Positions 1 to 10,772 of a stretch of 64,000 nt of DNA are shown in pieces. Location: the NCBI GenBank assembly GCA_019188245.1, contig JAECZO010000034.1, positions 1-64,000 of the forward strand. The letters are read 5' to 3'. The stretch's first letter is position 1. Each line of letters opens with the position of its first letter. A model generated the notes under the pieces. The model saw only the letters and a list, made by a program, of their open reading frames with translations, was not told where the DNA came from and made no database searches. Source of the stretch: Novymonas esmeraldas (Eukaryota; Euglenozoa; Kinetoplastea; Trypanosomatida; Trypanosomatidae). The translations under genes and the position numbers were made by a program.

Positions 1-845
1 GAGAGAGGGGGGGGGGGCACGCACACACGCGCACACGTATGGAGATATGAACAGCGACGCCAACAGCGGGCGGAGAAGGAAGCACAAAAAAAAAAAAAAC
101 ACGAGAACGGCGACGACACAGCGACGTATGAGTGAATGAGAGAGATGGAGATTGAGAGAGAGAGAGAAAAAAAAAAAAAGGGAGGAGAGAGAGAGAAAGA
201 GAGACACACACACCTTCGTGTGTGAACAACAAAAAAAAAAAAAGGAGTTCAATGGAAGTTTCCCACAGCAGACACTCCACACAGACGCACGTGTTCACGG
301 AGATGTGTGAACAGCGGTGAATGAAACGGAGGAGGAGAGGGGAGGGGAAAGGGAATTACGGCGACTACGGAAGGAGAGCAGAAACAGGTGAGATTCTTCT
401 TGTTCCTCCAATTTTTTTTTTGTTGTTGTTGTTCTCGTTTTCTCTCTCTCTTTTTTTTCCCTTTTTCGTATGTACAACGATGTTGAAACGGAAGTGAACA
501 AGAAGGAGGAAGACAGTCACACAAAGATAAACAACAACAGCAAAAAGAAAGAGAGGGAAGGGGGGGGGGAGGGAGTGTAATTAGGATGGAAAAGAAATGT
601 GTGTGTGGGGAGGACGGGAGTGGAGCTCGTCGGTGCCTTCTTTCTTATTTCTTTTGGTTGTTCAGCGGATCTTGCGAGTCGGAGACCTCTCTCGTCTCTG
701 TGCACGTGTGTGACGGTGTGAAGGAGGGGAGCAAGGACGGCGGGAGAAGCGAAGGAGGGGGAGAGAGAGTGAGATAGGGGGACGGCAAGGGGATGGAAGA
801 AGGGGGAGAGGCTGAAGAAGAGGGGCCACACTGCACACGTTTTAA

Positions 846-877
<32 letters not shown>

Positions 878-2288
878 GATTGGCGAGGAAGGAGAAGTGA
901 AGGAGGAGAGAGAGGAGGGAGTACTCGATGCAGAAGAGGAAAAAGAGAGAGAGAGACAAACGAGGCACACGTGGAAGCCCTCTGCGCACCAAGCGGCGTG
1001 GGTGTGTGCATGCCCCGCTCATCACTGTCCGTCTGAACATACTTGCATAGAAGAGAACAAGTAACCAGTACTTCTGACAGCGGCCGTAGCGAGTTTTTTT
1101 CCCCCCACTGATGTTTGTTTACTCACTTTTGGTGTGCTGTCTCACCCTCCTACTTCTGGAACGAACACGGATGGTGTTCCTCTTTGGTGTTCATCTCCAT
1201 CTTCTCCATCAGCGAAGGGAAGTTGGACGACTACCTGTGAGCAGTGTCGTCGACCTTCTGCGGCGTCGATCCTGCCGTCGTCACACACAGATCGACACAC
1301 TTTTTTTTTTTTCCCCACCACCACCACTACTCCTGCAAGACGAGTCCGCCTTCGGGGAAAAGAAAAAAAAAAAGTGCCGATCTGATACGTTGATATCCCT
1401 CCTGTCTTTACTGCTTCCCCAACCGGGTGCAAACAGTGTCTGTTCATGATACCCGTCCTCTCGCCACTTCTCTCTCTCTTTCATATGCGTGCGTGTGTGT
1501 GTGTCTCTTTGTGTCGCTACCACCACCTTCACTGGGTGCGTTCAGTGGAGGTTGCCCCCCGCCACGCCACGCCTTCTCCTCCCCTCATCGTCGATCCCGC
1601 CACGGGGACTCGATGACCGGAGAAGAGGGACGCTACCACCTCGCAAAGAGAAGTTAAGCCAACGGACGAAGAGGGTGAAGGACGGAAGTAGAAGGGAGGG
1701 GTGTGTGTGAGAGGAACATGAAGCAGTCACGGGGAGGAAGACATATCATCACCGGATACGGCGCAGGAGTAGACGCCGGCGTCGAAGCCCTCTCCCCCAA
1801 GATGCCACCAGACCACAGCGATACAAGAGATGACACTTGCACCCCACCTCGTCACACGTCACCGTCTTTCCCAGCTCGCTACGGGAGCGCATGTATTCAC
1901 ATACAAAATGCGCACATGCACGCATGTACGAAATAACAGAAGAAAAGCCCACAACATGGTCCATCTCCCACCACCCTTTCCCCTCTCACGCTGTGCGTCG
2001 GCGGTGAAGCGCCGGCACAGCACTCCGGGGTTCAGGTCGCCCACCACCACTCCATCGAAGGAGGGCACGCGGCGCCGCGTCACCACAGCAGGCGACTCCG
2101 ACACACACACACACACAGACAAACACACAAAACCCCACGCATATACTAAGGGTGTCCCTCCGTACTAGAGGGAGAGGGAGAGAGACTCCAATGTGCCACA
2201 CCGACAACACACGCACGCACACGCACACTCACACTCACACGATCCCAGACACGGTGGTGTGAGGATGGCGTGTGGCACTGCACGCGCT
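1..2288. other. Gene-free low-complexity region downstream of UBA1
   Basis: I find no credible coding region on either strand. Open frames here translate to repeats of Thr-His, Cys-Val, Lys or Ser-Leu and are by-products of microsatellites. The region holds a G11 run (7-17), A-runs such as 86-99, purine-rich GA tracts (about 130-200 and 540-580), a (GT)14 tract at 849-877, a T-run near 1301-1312 and a short (AC)n near 2101-2117. It would contain the UBA1 3' UTR and polyadenylation sites, which I cannot place. Confidence 0.6.
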
Positions 2289-5200
2289 CTAGAAGCGGTA
2301 GCGGTAGCGGATGATGGGAACGTCCACATCCTCCTCCTCGCCAATCATGCCCGTCACGACGAGGTCGAAGTAGTCGATGCCGTCCTGCAGCTTCTCGCCC
2401 TTCTCCTGCGCCACATCCGACACGCGCTTCTCCTTGTCCTTCGCCTTCCCACCAAACTCGGTGTAGATCATCTTGCCGTTTGTGAGGGCGATCATGAAGA
2501 CCTCGAGCTCGTAGCGGTCGTGCAGCAGCTGCACCAGCTCCTTCACCGGCATGTCGCGGCCCTCCGCCACGTCGATGCGGTCCCAGATGCCCCAGCGCAG
2601 CGACTTGCCGCTCGGGAGGGCATAGCTGCGGCTCTGCGCGACGATAGGGTCGGAGAAGGCGATGAACGGCAGCGCGATGTTCACAAATGCGCTGCGGTAG
2701 AGCGTCACCAGCTTCGCCGGGTCCTCGTCGGCGGCGAGGTAGACGCGGTGGTCGCCGGGGGTCGTGGCACTGCGGGCGTGGTGGAACTGTGTGAGAAGGT
2801 ACTTCAACATTTCAAAGCCGACGAGCCCCGTGACGAGAGACGTGGTGGTCACCATCGCGGGGATGATGTTGCCGGCGATGCGCTTCGTTTGGTTGAAGTC
2901 GGCGACCGGGATGCCGTACGCCCGCGCGCGCAGGTTGGAGCAGTGCGTGATGAACTCGATGTGGTGGTTTGCGTTGTCGTCCTTGTCGAACTCCTCTGCG
3001 CACATGCGCCGCGCCCCGAAGCGCGCCGCCGGCGGCAGGTGTTCCATGGTCAGCCCGCTCGGCGACGACGTCTGCTGCGAGGTCTGCTTCTCCGACGTGG
3101 CGAACTCGGCGTGGCGTGGCGCGAACGTGGGCACCACCACCGCCGCCGCCTGCCGCGCCGCCTCCTCGACGGTGAGCGAGAAGGCGGGCAGCCGGTACAC
3201 GCTGGCGAAGAGGCAGGCGCAGTGGTACACAAACGCAGCGTCCTGCGCCGAGTTCGCGTTGAAGTCCTGCGGCGTAGGCGGCTTCTTCGCGCCGCTCCAA
3301 AACAGCTGCCCATCCTCGTTGCGCTTGTCGAGCGGGATGTTGTGCAGAAGGTGGCGGAAGCCGTCGTGGAAGTGCTCCTGATAGAGCAGCCGTGCGAGGC
3401 GCACGCAGTCGAGGTCGTTGGCGGGCCACCGGGCGAGCGCGTCGTTCACGTTCTTCAAGATCGTGTCCGCCGCGGCGGGGTCGTTGCGCAGGGCGCCGGC
3501 GAAGGCGGCGGGGTCGTCCAGGTACTGGTTCACATCCGCCGGAACGCCGGCGAAGAGGAGATGGAAGAGGTCGCGGGCCCACTGAATGGTGTGCTCGATC
3601 GCGTTGGGGAAGTTCTTGAGGGTGCAGAGCGGGATGCCCTTCTCGGGCGGGTCGTAGCTGCTGCTGTAGCTCTCCGTCACGAATGGGATGACGGGCTGCA
3701 TGTTGCACTTCGTCCCGAGCGTGCCGCTCTCCAGCAGCGGCTTCTGGTAGAAGAGGCAGCGGCCATCGACGTACTTGCGGCTCATGACATTGTCCAGCGC
3801 GTTGAGGACGATGGACTGGCGGCCCCAGAACTCCTCGTTGAAGATGACCTCCGTCTCCGGCGCCATCTTTGCCTCGTACGTCACGACCTTGACGTCGCCG
3901 TTGATGTGGCCCGCCGCCTCCGCCGCGACGGCCGACTTGGGCCGGCCGATGTGGTGGTGGCGGAAGAGGAACTGCCGGGAGAGGTTGCTCATCTCGATCG
4001 TGTCCATGTCCGTGATGGACACCTCCCCCACCCCCATCAGCGCCACGTTCTTGATCAGCTCGCACCCGAGCGCGCCGGCGCCGACGATGAACGTCTTCTG
4101 CTGCCGCAGGTACTGCTGGAAGGCGTGGCCGAGCACCGCCTCCTGTCCGGCGTAGCGCGACGGCGACGGGGCGGTGTCGGGGAACGCCGCCGTCGTCGCG
4201 GCAGCCGCAGGGGCGGCCTTGGCGCCGTACTGCCACGCCTGCAGCACCTCGCGCGCGTCGTAGTACATCCACTGCTGCAGCGGCGTGAACTTGCCGCTGC
4301 ACACCTTCAGCGCCTCCTGCGCGGCCATCCCGCCGATGAAGCACGCCATCGGGTTCAGGTCGCCGGCGAAGCTCGGGAGCAGCAGCCGCATCACAGGCGC
4401 CTCGGCGTCCGGGTGCAGCGCCTGCGCGGCCTGCACCACCGCCTCCACCTCGGCGGGCGAGGCGGGCGCGTGGCCGTGGCGGGCGACGGCGGTGAACATC
4501 GCATGCAGCGTCGCGGCGGCCGCGTACTTCTCCTCCTTGTCGAAGATCATGAGATAGTCGGGACTGGCGAGGCTCTCGGCCAAGCTCTTGTAGTGCCTCC
4601 GCTGGCCCTTCTTCGTGGTGTGAAGGTAGGCGCTCGTGCCGACGTCGATGGTGGAGCCGGGGCGGGCGAGGTCGGCGATGCCGGCGAGCCGCATGATGTG
4701 CGGGGAGACCACGTCCGCGACCTGGAAGAGGCGCCACGCCGACGGCGTCGCGGCGTCAGTCGTGTTCGCCGCGGGCAGCGTGGTGAGGCCGGTGAAGTAC
4801 ACCTTGCTCCCCGCCTCGCACTCGTGGTTCTTGTCCTCGTGCAGCGTGACGAGGCCGTCCGGCGAGAGGGCCGTCACGACACACGTCACGGTGTCCTCGC
4901 CGTCGGTGTCCACGATGTCGAGCGACTCCCCGCCGTCGACGAAGACGGAGCCGCACACGCCGCGGCTCTCGCAGCTGATGAACTTCACCCCGTGCTGTCG
5001 GGCCAGCGCGTTCGCCGCCGTCAGGGTCGATGTGTAGGCGTTTGTGAAGACGACAACGTGCGCGGATGGGATGAAGGACGAGGGGTCCCCGCTCACGGCG
5101 GTCACGTCCACGAAGCGGTTCAGCTCCTTCGCCGCCTGCGCCACCGCCGCGCCGCGTGGGGCGCCGATGTCGCTTGGGCGAAGAAAGAAGTTCGTGCCGA

Positions 5201-5405
5201 GGTCGCCGACCGTGACGACCGCGTCGTCCAACACCGTGACGCTCTTCACGCCGGTGAGCACGACGTTCTTGACGATCTCCGCGCCGAGGCCGGCCGCGCC
5301 GACGACGAGCACGTTCGTCGATCCATACTTCGCCTGCGTCTCCGACCCGACCACGTACTCCTGGCGGCTGTACAGCTGCTTCTTCTGCTCGTCCTCCGAG
5401 ACCAT
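2289..5405 (-). CDS. UBA1: Ubiquitin-activating enzyme E1 (UBA1)
   Basis: Catalyses ATP-dependent adenylation of the ubiquitin C-terminus, forms an E1-ubiquitin thioester and passes ubiquitin to E2 enzymes in cytosol and nucleus. The 1038-residue length matches the family (about 1050). Seen in the sequence: an inactive-type adenylation half with GAAGLG at residues 36-41, an active adenylation half with GAGALG at 442-447, and the catalytic-cysteine motif PLCTLKNFPNAIEH with Cys594. The C-terminal 100 or so residues, ending IIRYRYRF, fit the ubiquitin-fold domain that binds E2. I chose the ATG at 5405 because E1-like sequence begins at once (MVSEDEQKKQLYSRQ); the open frame upstream is repeat translation (His-Thr, Leu-Ser). 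Trypanosomatids are known to carry more than one UBA1-like gene, so which copy this is stays open. Cys594 and the whole order of domains argue for E1 of ubiquitin rather than of SUMO or NEDD8. Confidence 0.96.
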   Translation of the reverse strand: MVSEDEQKKQLYSRQEYVVGSETQAKYGSTNVLVVGAAGLGAEIVKNVVLTGVKSVTVLDDAVVTVGDLGTNFFLRPSDIGAPRGAAVAQAAKELNRFVDVTAVSGDPSSFIPSAHVVVFTNAYTSTLTAANALARQHGVKFISCESRGVCGSVFVDGGESLDIVDTDGEDTVTCVVTALSPDGLVTLHEDKNHECEAGSKVYFTGLTTLPAANTTDAATPSAWRLFQVADVVSPHIMRLAGIADLARPGSTIDVGTSAYLHTTKKGQRRHYKSLAESLASPDYLMIFDKEEKYAAAATLHAMFTAVARHGHAPASPAEVEAVVQAAQALHPDAEAPVMRLLLPSFAGDLNPMACFIGGMAAQEALKVCSGKFTPLQQWMYYDAREVLQAWQYGAKAAPAAAATTAAFPDTAPSPSRYAGQEAVLGHAFQQYLRQQKTFIVGAGALGCELIKNVALMGVGEVSITDMDTIEMSNLSRQFLFRHHHIGRPKSAVAAEAAGHINGDVKVVTYEAKMAPETEVIFNEEFWGRQSIVLNALDNVMSRKYVDGRCLFYQKPLLESGTLGTKCNMQPVIPFVTESYSSSYDPPEKGIPLCTLKNFPNAIEHTIQWARDLFHLLFAGVPADVNQYLDDPAAFAGALRNDPAAADTILKNVNDALARWPANDLDCVRLARLLYQEHFHDGFRHLLHNIPLDKRNEDGQLFWSGAKKPPTPQDFNANSAQDAAFVYHCACLFASVYRLPAFSLTVEEAARQAAAVVVPTFAPRHAEFATSEKQTSQQTSSPSGLTMEHLPPAARFGARRMCAEEFDKDDNANHHIEFITHCSNLRARAYGIPVADFNQTKRIAGNIIPAMVTTTSLVTGLVGFEMLKYLLTQFHHARSATTPGDHRVYLAADEDPAKLVTLYRSAFVNIALPFIAFSDPIVAQSRSYALPSGKSLRWGIWDRIDVAEGRDMPVKELVQLLHDRYELEVFMIALTNGKMIYTEFGGKAKDKEKRVSDVAQEKGEKLQDGIDYFDLVVTGMIGEEEDVDVPIIRYRYRF

Positions 5406-7022
5406 TGTCACAGAGCTGCCCAGAGACCTGCGCCTGTCTGCCCCTTCTCTCCCTTTGCTCTCGCTCTCTGCGTACCTTTCGTGTGTGTGTGTATGAGAAA
5501 GCAAGTGTATGCGTGTGAGAGTGTAGAGGTGTGTGTGTATGTGTGTGAAGGACAAATAAGAATCCTGTCGAGAACGCACGTGTAGACGTTTGTGTGCGTG
5601 TATGTGAAGAAGAGGAGGAGAAGGCACAACGCACGAGTAGGAGCAGAAGGAAGGAGAGTGAAAGGCAAATGCCTGTGTGTGTGTTTGTGTGTGTGTGTGT
5701 GGCGCTACTACGAATGCGCGACGCATCCAACAAGACAGCCCATCGAAGCTGTGCCGCCGTCGGTACCATGTGGTTTGCGAAGAGATGGTCCCCACACACA
5801 CAGATAGATGCACACGGACGCCATCACGCGCTGCTCCCTCGGCAGCGCCATCTACCCTCCCCCTCTCGTGCGAAGCGCGGTCGGTGTCGAGCGACGCGAG
5901 GCGACAAGGGGGTGGGGGGAAAGGGAGGGGAGGCGGCGACGTGTTGCCTGCTGTGGCTCGATTGTGTTACCTGTGGGGTACAAGTTGACAATGGTGGGTG
6001 GGTTGGGGGGGAGGAGGCGCAGCACCAACCCTCTAGGGACGTCCTCCTCCTCTTCCTCCGGTCTCTGTCCCCCATCGCACACGACACGGAGGGAGAAGTG
6101 AGGAGAGAGTGTCAAAATCTGGAGGCCGCGAAACACACAACTACACACACACACGCGCACATGCACGTTCGTGTGTCTGGTCGCGTCTGTGTGTGAGCGT
6201 CTGTGTGTTTTTTTGTGAGAGAGAAAGAGTGTGTGTATGCGTATCTACATGATTCCATCCTTCCTCCTTCCGCCTCTCTCTCTCCTTCCGGCGTAAAGGA
6301 CTGACAGCGAGGAACAACAACAACGAACTATCTGAGAGCGCAGAGGTGGTGCGTGCAGTGGGTTAGATGTGAAGCGGTGCGAGTAAGACACAGAGGACAC
6401 ACCTACCACCACAACACCTTCACGCCAGGCCAAAAACAGAAGAAAAAAAAAAAAACAACGAGAGTACGACGATGTCCACTACACACGCGCGCATCTCCCT
6501 CATCACCTCGAAAGGGAGATGGGAGAGTGCAGGGGGAGTGCGGGGAGGTCAACACAGCCGACCGGCACCACACATGCATACGGACCACAATCCTCCCTCA
6601 CCCCGCACCACACCGTGAGAGCGCGAGGCTGAAAGTGCAAAAAATGAATTCGGCACATCCGCTGAGGAGTCTCTTCACCTGCTCAGGCGGACACGGCGTC
6701 GCCTCGCTGCGACGCTGCACAGACAACAGAAGATCGCCGACACACAAACCCTCTCACACTCTCACACACATACACACACACACACGCACACTCCCCTCCC
6801 TCCCTCTCACACGCACAACGGAGTGTGCGACAGAGAAGGCAAACCGAAAAAGAAGTAGAGAAACAAATCAAAAAGAAGAAGAAGAAGAAACGCTGTTGAA
6901 AAGACGGGGAGGACAGGTAAAGAGAGACATACACACACACAGAGACACACGCGAACACACGCACAGTCATACGCCAATGGCGTGCATGCATGCATGTGTG
7001 TGTGTGTGTGTACGTGCGTACA

Positions 7023-7053
<31 letters not shown>

Positions 7054-7282
7054 CGTGCCGCTGTGGAGGAAGTCAGTGAGGTGGAGAGAGAGAGTTCAAT
7101 GAAAACGGCAACAAAGGTACAAGAACAAGAGAGAGAGAGAAAGAGATGCGAGATGAGAGATGCGGCCGCCGCACACACACAGAGAGGAAGAACAAAACAA
7201 AAAAAAAGACAGACGGTGACTGAGCGAGTCGCCTAACCATCTGCACACCCTGTCTATCTCCCTCTCTCTCTGTGTGGACAGC
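5406..7282. other. Intergenic region between kinesin and UBA1
   Basis: No gene seen. It holds (GT)n tracts near 5680-5700 and 7022-7048, a (CA)n tract near 6760-6786, an A-run near 6441-6453, purine-rich patches and a TGCATGCATGCATG palindromic stretch near 6983. It should include the kinesin 3' UTR and the UBA1 5' UTR. Confidence 0.55.
5564..5624 (-). promoter_or_regulatory. Candidate trans-splice acceptor for UBA1
   Basis: On the minus strand a pyrimidine tract (complement of 5606-5624) is followed by the first AG at 5566-5565, which would give a 5' UTR of about 160 nt. The position is inferred from the general kinetoplastid rule of pyrimidine tract then first AG. Confidence 0.45.
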
Positions 7283-9589
7283 TCACTTCTTCACCACCTT
7301 CTTGTGGCGCTCCTGGAGCTCCTGCAGCTGTTGCAGCACCGCGTACCGCCGCGCCCGCACCTCATCGCGCTTCTTGCGCAGCTCCTCCAGCTTCCCCTCG
7401 TCCTCCTTCACCTGGCGCTGATGCTGACTGGTCTTGCTCGCTGCAATGAGCGACTCCATGTCTGCCAACTTGCTCGCGGCGCTGTCGCGCTCCTTCTTCT
7501 CCTCGTCCGCAACACGGCGCAGCCCCGCCAACTCCTGGCGGCGCTTCTCTCCGTACTGGCGACGCACCTCGTCCGCGTGCATCGTCTCGAAGACCTTCGT
7601 GCGGCGCTCCTCCGCCTCGGCGCGGCGTGCGGCACGCGACTCGTGGCTCAGCTCATACCTCGCCACCGCCGCCGCCTTGTCGTCCGTGTCGGCCTCGGCG
7701 ATCCGCAGGCTCTCCTTGGCCGCCTTCTCGCGCGCCTCCGCATCGCTACGGATCTTCTCGTACTGCGCCGCGCCGGTCGTGCCGCTCTTCTTCTCATTGC
7801 GCAGCTTGGCGTAGTGGAGCTCGTACGCCTCGTACTTCTTGAAGAACATGAAGCGGTGGAATACGCGCTGGATGATGAGCGCCGCGCGGTCCTCGCGGAT
7901 CGCCCGCTCACGCGCCTGTGTCTTCTCCACAGACTTCCGCAGCGTCTTCGTCTGTCGCTCCAGCTGCTGCGCTGCCTCCTGCTTCGAGCGCAGTGTCTGG
8001 CGTAGACTGTCGAGGTTCTGGCGCTGAATGCGCACGGCGTTGTCCAGTGCACCGGCGTGCGACGCCATGCCGTTGTGCACCATTGCCTGATCGTTCATCT
8101 TCACGAGCGTCACGAGGTTGCGTGCCTTGCTGCTCCACTGCAGCGTCGCGAGCGTGTCGCCGTAGTTCTTCACGAGCGGGCTGAGCGTGGCGACCATTGT
8201 CGTCCGCGCGTTGCCGCCGATGCTGTCGCTCAGCAGCCACGTCAGCACGCTGTCGCGGAACGGCACCTGTGGCAGGGGCCGCTCCTGGTAGTACCCGCCC
8301 GTGATCTCCGCCTCCGCCATCTCCATGAGCATGTTCTGGCGCTCCGTCAGGTTGTCGATGACGCGGCGCAGCGCCAGCAGCGAGGTGTTGATGGCGGCGG
8401 ACTCCTTCACGTAGTCCTGGAAGCCGCCGCGCTCGGAGCCGGCGAGGTCGACGAGGTTGATGCGGCCGGCCAGGGTCTTGAAGGTTGGCAGCGCGTACTT
8501 GTTGCTGCTCGGCACCACCTGCTCCTGCACCACCGTGAGCTGGAAGATGGCGTGGCTGCGGCTAGACTGGTTGTGCACCGCCGTCGCGCACGTGGTGCGG
8601 TGCTGCGAGCCGCGCTCCAGCAGCGTGCAGCACTGCTCCCAGCTCTCCACCTCGTACTTGGTGACACCCTCCACGAAGGGGCCGCTGTACGGGTCCTGTC
8701 GAATGCGTGCGTCCTGCAGCCGCTCGTTGCCGCGAGAGTTGCGCAGCGCCGGGTCGAGCAGGTCGCGGACGCGCTCCATGTAGATCTCCACGAAGCTCAC
8801 CTCGACACGGAACTTGGTGCGCTCGCGCGGCTGCCGCGTCTGCGCCTCCTCCGCCATACGCTGCTTCAGAATGACGAAGAGGTCGTTCGATACGCGTGGG
8901 ATGATGCCCTCCTCACCGTCGCCGCCGCACGACGCGTTGGGGTCGTACTGGCCCATCATGGTGTACGTCTTGCCGCTGCCGGTCTGGCCGTAGGTGAGGA
9001 TGCAGCTGTTGAAGCCGTTGAAGACGTGCGGCACGAGGTCCTTGGCGATGAGGTTGTACACATCCTGCTGCGTCGCGTAGGTCTTGCGCTTCGTGTCCTG
9101 GAAGGTGTGCACGATACGGTGCGTGGGCGGGATCGACCAGAGCGACGCGTCGAACTCGAACTGCGCCTTGGGGCACCAGTTGTCCTTGGGATCGAGCAAG
9201 ATGGTCTTGGTGTCCGTCATCTCAACGATGGAGCGCCGCTCCTGGCCCTCCATCTCGGCCAGCTCCTCTTTGATGAACGGCCGCACACGCGCCACGACGC
9301 GGAAGGACGTGATCTCAGACACGCGGTTCTTGAACGCGTCGGTGCCTTCGGCGGCATCGGCCGAGGTGAGGTTGCGGTCAGGGTCCTGATGCTGCGGCGG
9401 CGGTGAGGGGCGGCTCGCCCGCGGTGCGCTGCGCTTCGGCGTCGTCGCGCGTGCTGGTGTCGTGCCACGGGACGGGGTGGAGTTGCCGCCGCGACCGTTG
9501 CCGTCCTTCGAGGCGGCCGGCCGGCTGTTGCTCCGCGAGGGCCGGCGCTTCGGCGCCTGGATCAGCTTCGGCTCACCGTGAAGCACCAT
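7283..9589 (-). CDS. Kinesin motor protein, kinesin-3-like
   Basis: Microtubule-dependent ATPase motor of 768 residues. A basic, Ser/Pro-rich N-terminal arm (1-90) precedes the motor domain (about 95-490). Motor motifs are intact: P-loop GQTGSGKT at 201-208, switch I NQSSRSH at 340-346, switch II LVDLAGSE at 379-386, and the microtubule-binding DSVLTWLLSDSIGGNART region. The last motif and the phrase FDASLWSIPPTH favour the kinesin-3 family. After the motor come a coiled coil, an IQ-like segment (AALIIQRVFHRF, about 560-578; possible calmodulin or light-chain site) and a long Lys/Arg/Glu-rich coiled coil to the end. No FHA or PH cargo domain is visible, unlike animal KIF1. The ATG at 9589 is the first in frame; upstream codons are only a poly-Lys run from an A-rich leader. 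Flagellar or cytoskeletal transport is an inference. Confidence 0.93.
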   Translation of the reverse strand: MVLHGEPKLIQAPKRRPSRSNSRPAASKDGNGRGGNSTPSRGTTPARATTPKRSAPRASRPSPPPQHQDPDRNLTSADAAEGTDAFKNRVSEITSFRVVARVRPFIKEELAEMEGQERRSIVEMTDTKTILLDPKDNWCPKAQFEFDASLWSIPPTHRIVHTFQDTKRKTYATQQDVYNLIAKDLVPHVFNGFNSCILTYGQTGSGKTYTMMGQYDPNASCGGDGEEGIIPRVSNDLFVILKQRMAEEAQTRQPRERTKFRVEVSFVEIYMERVRDLLDPALRNSRGNERLQDARIRQDPYSGPFVEGVTKYEVESWEQCCTLLERGSQHRTTCATAVHNQSSRSHAIFQLTVVQEQVVPSSNKYALPTFKTLAGRINLVDLAGSERGGFQDYVKESAAINTSLLALRRVIDNLTERQNMLMEMAEAEITGGYYQERPLPQVPFRDSVLTWLLSDSIGGNARTTMVATLSPLVKNYGDTLATLQWSSKARNLVTLVKMNDQAMVHNGMASHAGALDNAVRIQRQNLDSLRQTLRSKQEAAQQLERQTKTLRKSVEKTQARERAIREDRAALIIQRVFHRFMFFKKYEAYELHYAKLRNEKKSGTTGAAQYEKIRSDAEAREKAAKESLRIAEADTDDKAAAVARYELSHESRAARRAEAEERRTKVFETMHADEVRRQYGEKRRQELAGLRRVADEEKKERDSAASKLADMESLIAASKTSQHQRQVKEDEGKLEELRKKRDEVRARRYAVLQQLQELQERHKKVVKK

Positions 9590-10772
9590 TTTCTTTTTTT
9601 TTTTTTTCAACGATCTTCTTGTCGCCTATCGTAGTCAATCTGTATTTGTGTGTGTGTGTGTGTGTGTGTAGTGTTGGTGAAGGAGGGGAGGGGGAGGTGA
9701 ACTGGAAGGTGAAGAGAGGAGTAATGAAAGTGGAGCTGTGCGGGATGTGTGTGTGTGTGTGTGTGTGTGGAGGAGGAGGGACTCCCTACGAATGGAGCAG
9801 ACACACTCACACGCAGACACACACGCAGACACGCACGCACACGCCTTCACGAAGGTGAAGAAAAAGAGAACGACGCGACAACAGAGGTGCTCTAGTGAAA
9901 CGACGAACAGCGATGGTGGGGAGGGGAGAAGACACAAGTACAATGATGACGGCGCGCGGGGGAAGGGGGGATGGATCAGCGCCGATGGGGGGGTACAAGA
10001 AGGAGGGAGGGAGATGCAACAGACTATCACAGCTCGGAGACACAGCAGGTTGAGAGGTGTGTGTGTGTGTGTGTGCGTTCGTTTGTGTAAAAACGAGAAC
10101 TGAAGTGTGGCCAAACGTGTGAGGAGCAGAGGAGGACAAAGAGGAGGAAAGGAGGGACGATTGAGATGCAGGAGAGAGATACACAGAGCACGTGGACAGA
10201 CATACTGCAGAGCGAGTAGCGGCGACGAGGCGCCATCGTCATCGTCATCGCTGTCGGAGGAGAGGAAGGAGCGCAGGCAGCAGCGTACGCACGAGTGTGA
10301 CAGCGGCAGAGAGAGAGGGGAGGGGGGAAGAGAGCATCCACGATCCTGCGTCTCTGCGCATCGACGATGCCTCCCTCTCTGCCTCACCTTCTTCTCCCGG
10401 AGCACCGCGGCATGCGGTGACGGACTGACGAGATGGGAATCACAAAGCAAAAAAAAAAAGCGCTTGATCACACACGCACACACACACGCGTACACTGGTG
10501 GGTGGGGTGGAGATCATGTATGTACAGAGATCACAAAAGGAAAAAAGAAAAAGGCGCAACGACGCTCTGGTGTACATCATCGCGTGCATTCATGTGTGGC
10601 TGTGTGTCTCGCGCACACGGTCTCGCTGCAATCGCACACACACACGCACGCACATACAGACACAAGCACACAGGACACTCTTCTATTGTCGCCGCACCTC
10701 GCACCGCCACACACACGCACACGCACACACACGCAGAGAGACACGTCAGCTGTCACCTCGACGGTGGCTCGG
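9590..10772. other. Intergenic region between the MYCBPAP-like gene and kinesin
   Basis: No gene seen. It contains a T-run at about 9594-9607 (A-run on the transcribed strand), (GT)n tracts near 9647-9669, 9747-9769 and 10056-10075, GA-rich patches and (CA)n clusters near 10640-10740. Long open frames reaching in from 10.1-12 kb on the plus strand are antisense shadows of the next gene. Confidence 0.55.
9639..9697 (-). promoter_or_regulatory. Candidate trans-splice acceptor for the kinesin gene
   Basis: The complement of 9679-9697 is a C/T tract, and the first AG after it on the minus strand is at 9641-9640. The (CA)n tract between them (about 9647-9669) contains no AG. The resulting 5' UTR would be about 50 nt and would end in an A14-15 run next to the ATG. 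Confidence 0.45.

Noticed and set aside
2193-5585. A 1130-codon open frame on the plus strand
   Set aside because: It is antisense to UBA1; GC-rich third positions suppress stops on the other strand, and the translation (Arg/His/Val/Leu-rich) has no protein-like features.
8057-9406. Long plus-strand frame opposite the kinesin gene
   Set aside because: Shadow of the kinesin coding strand, which has intact motor motifs.
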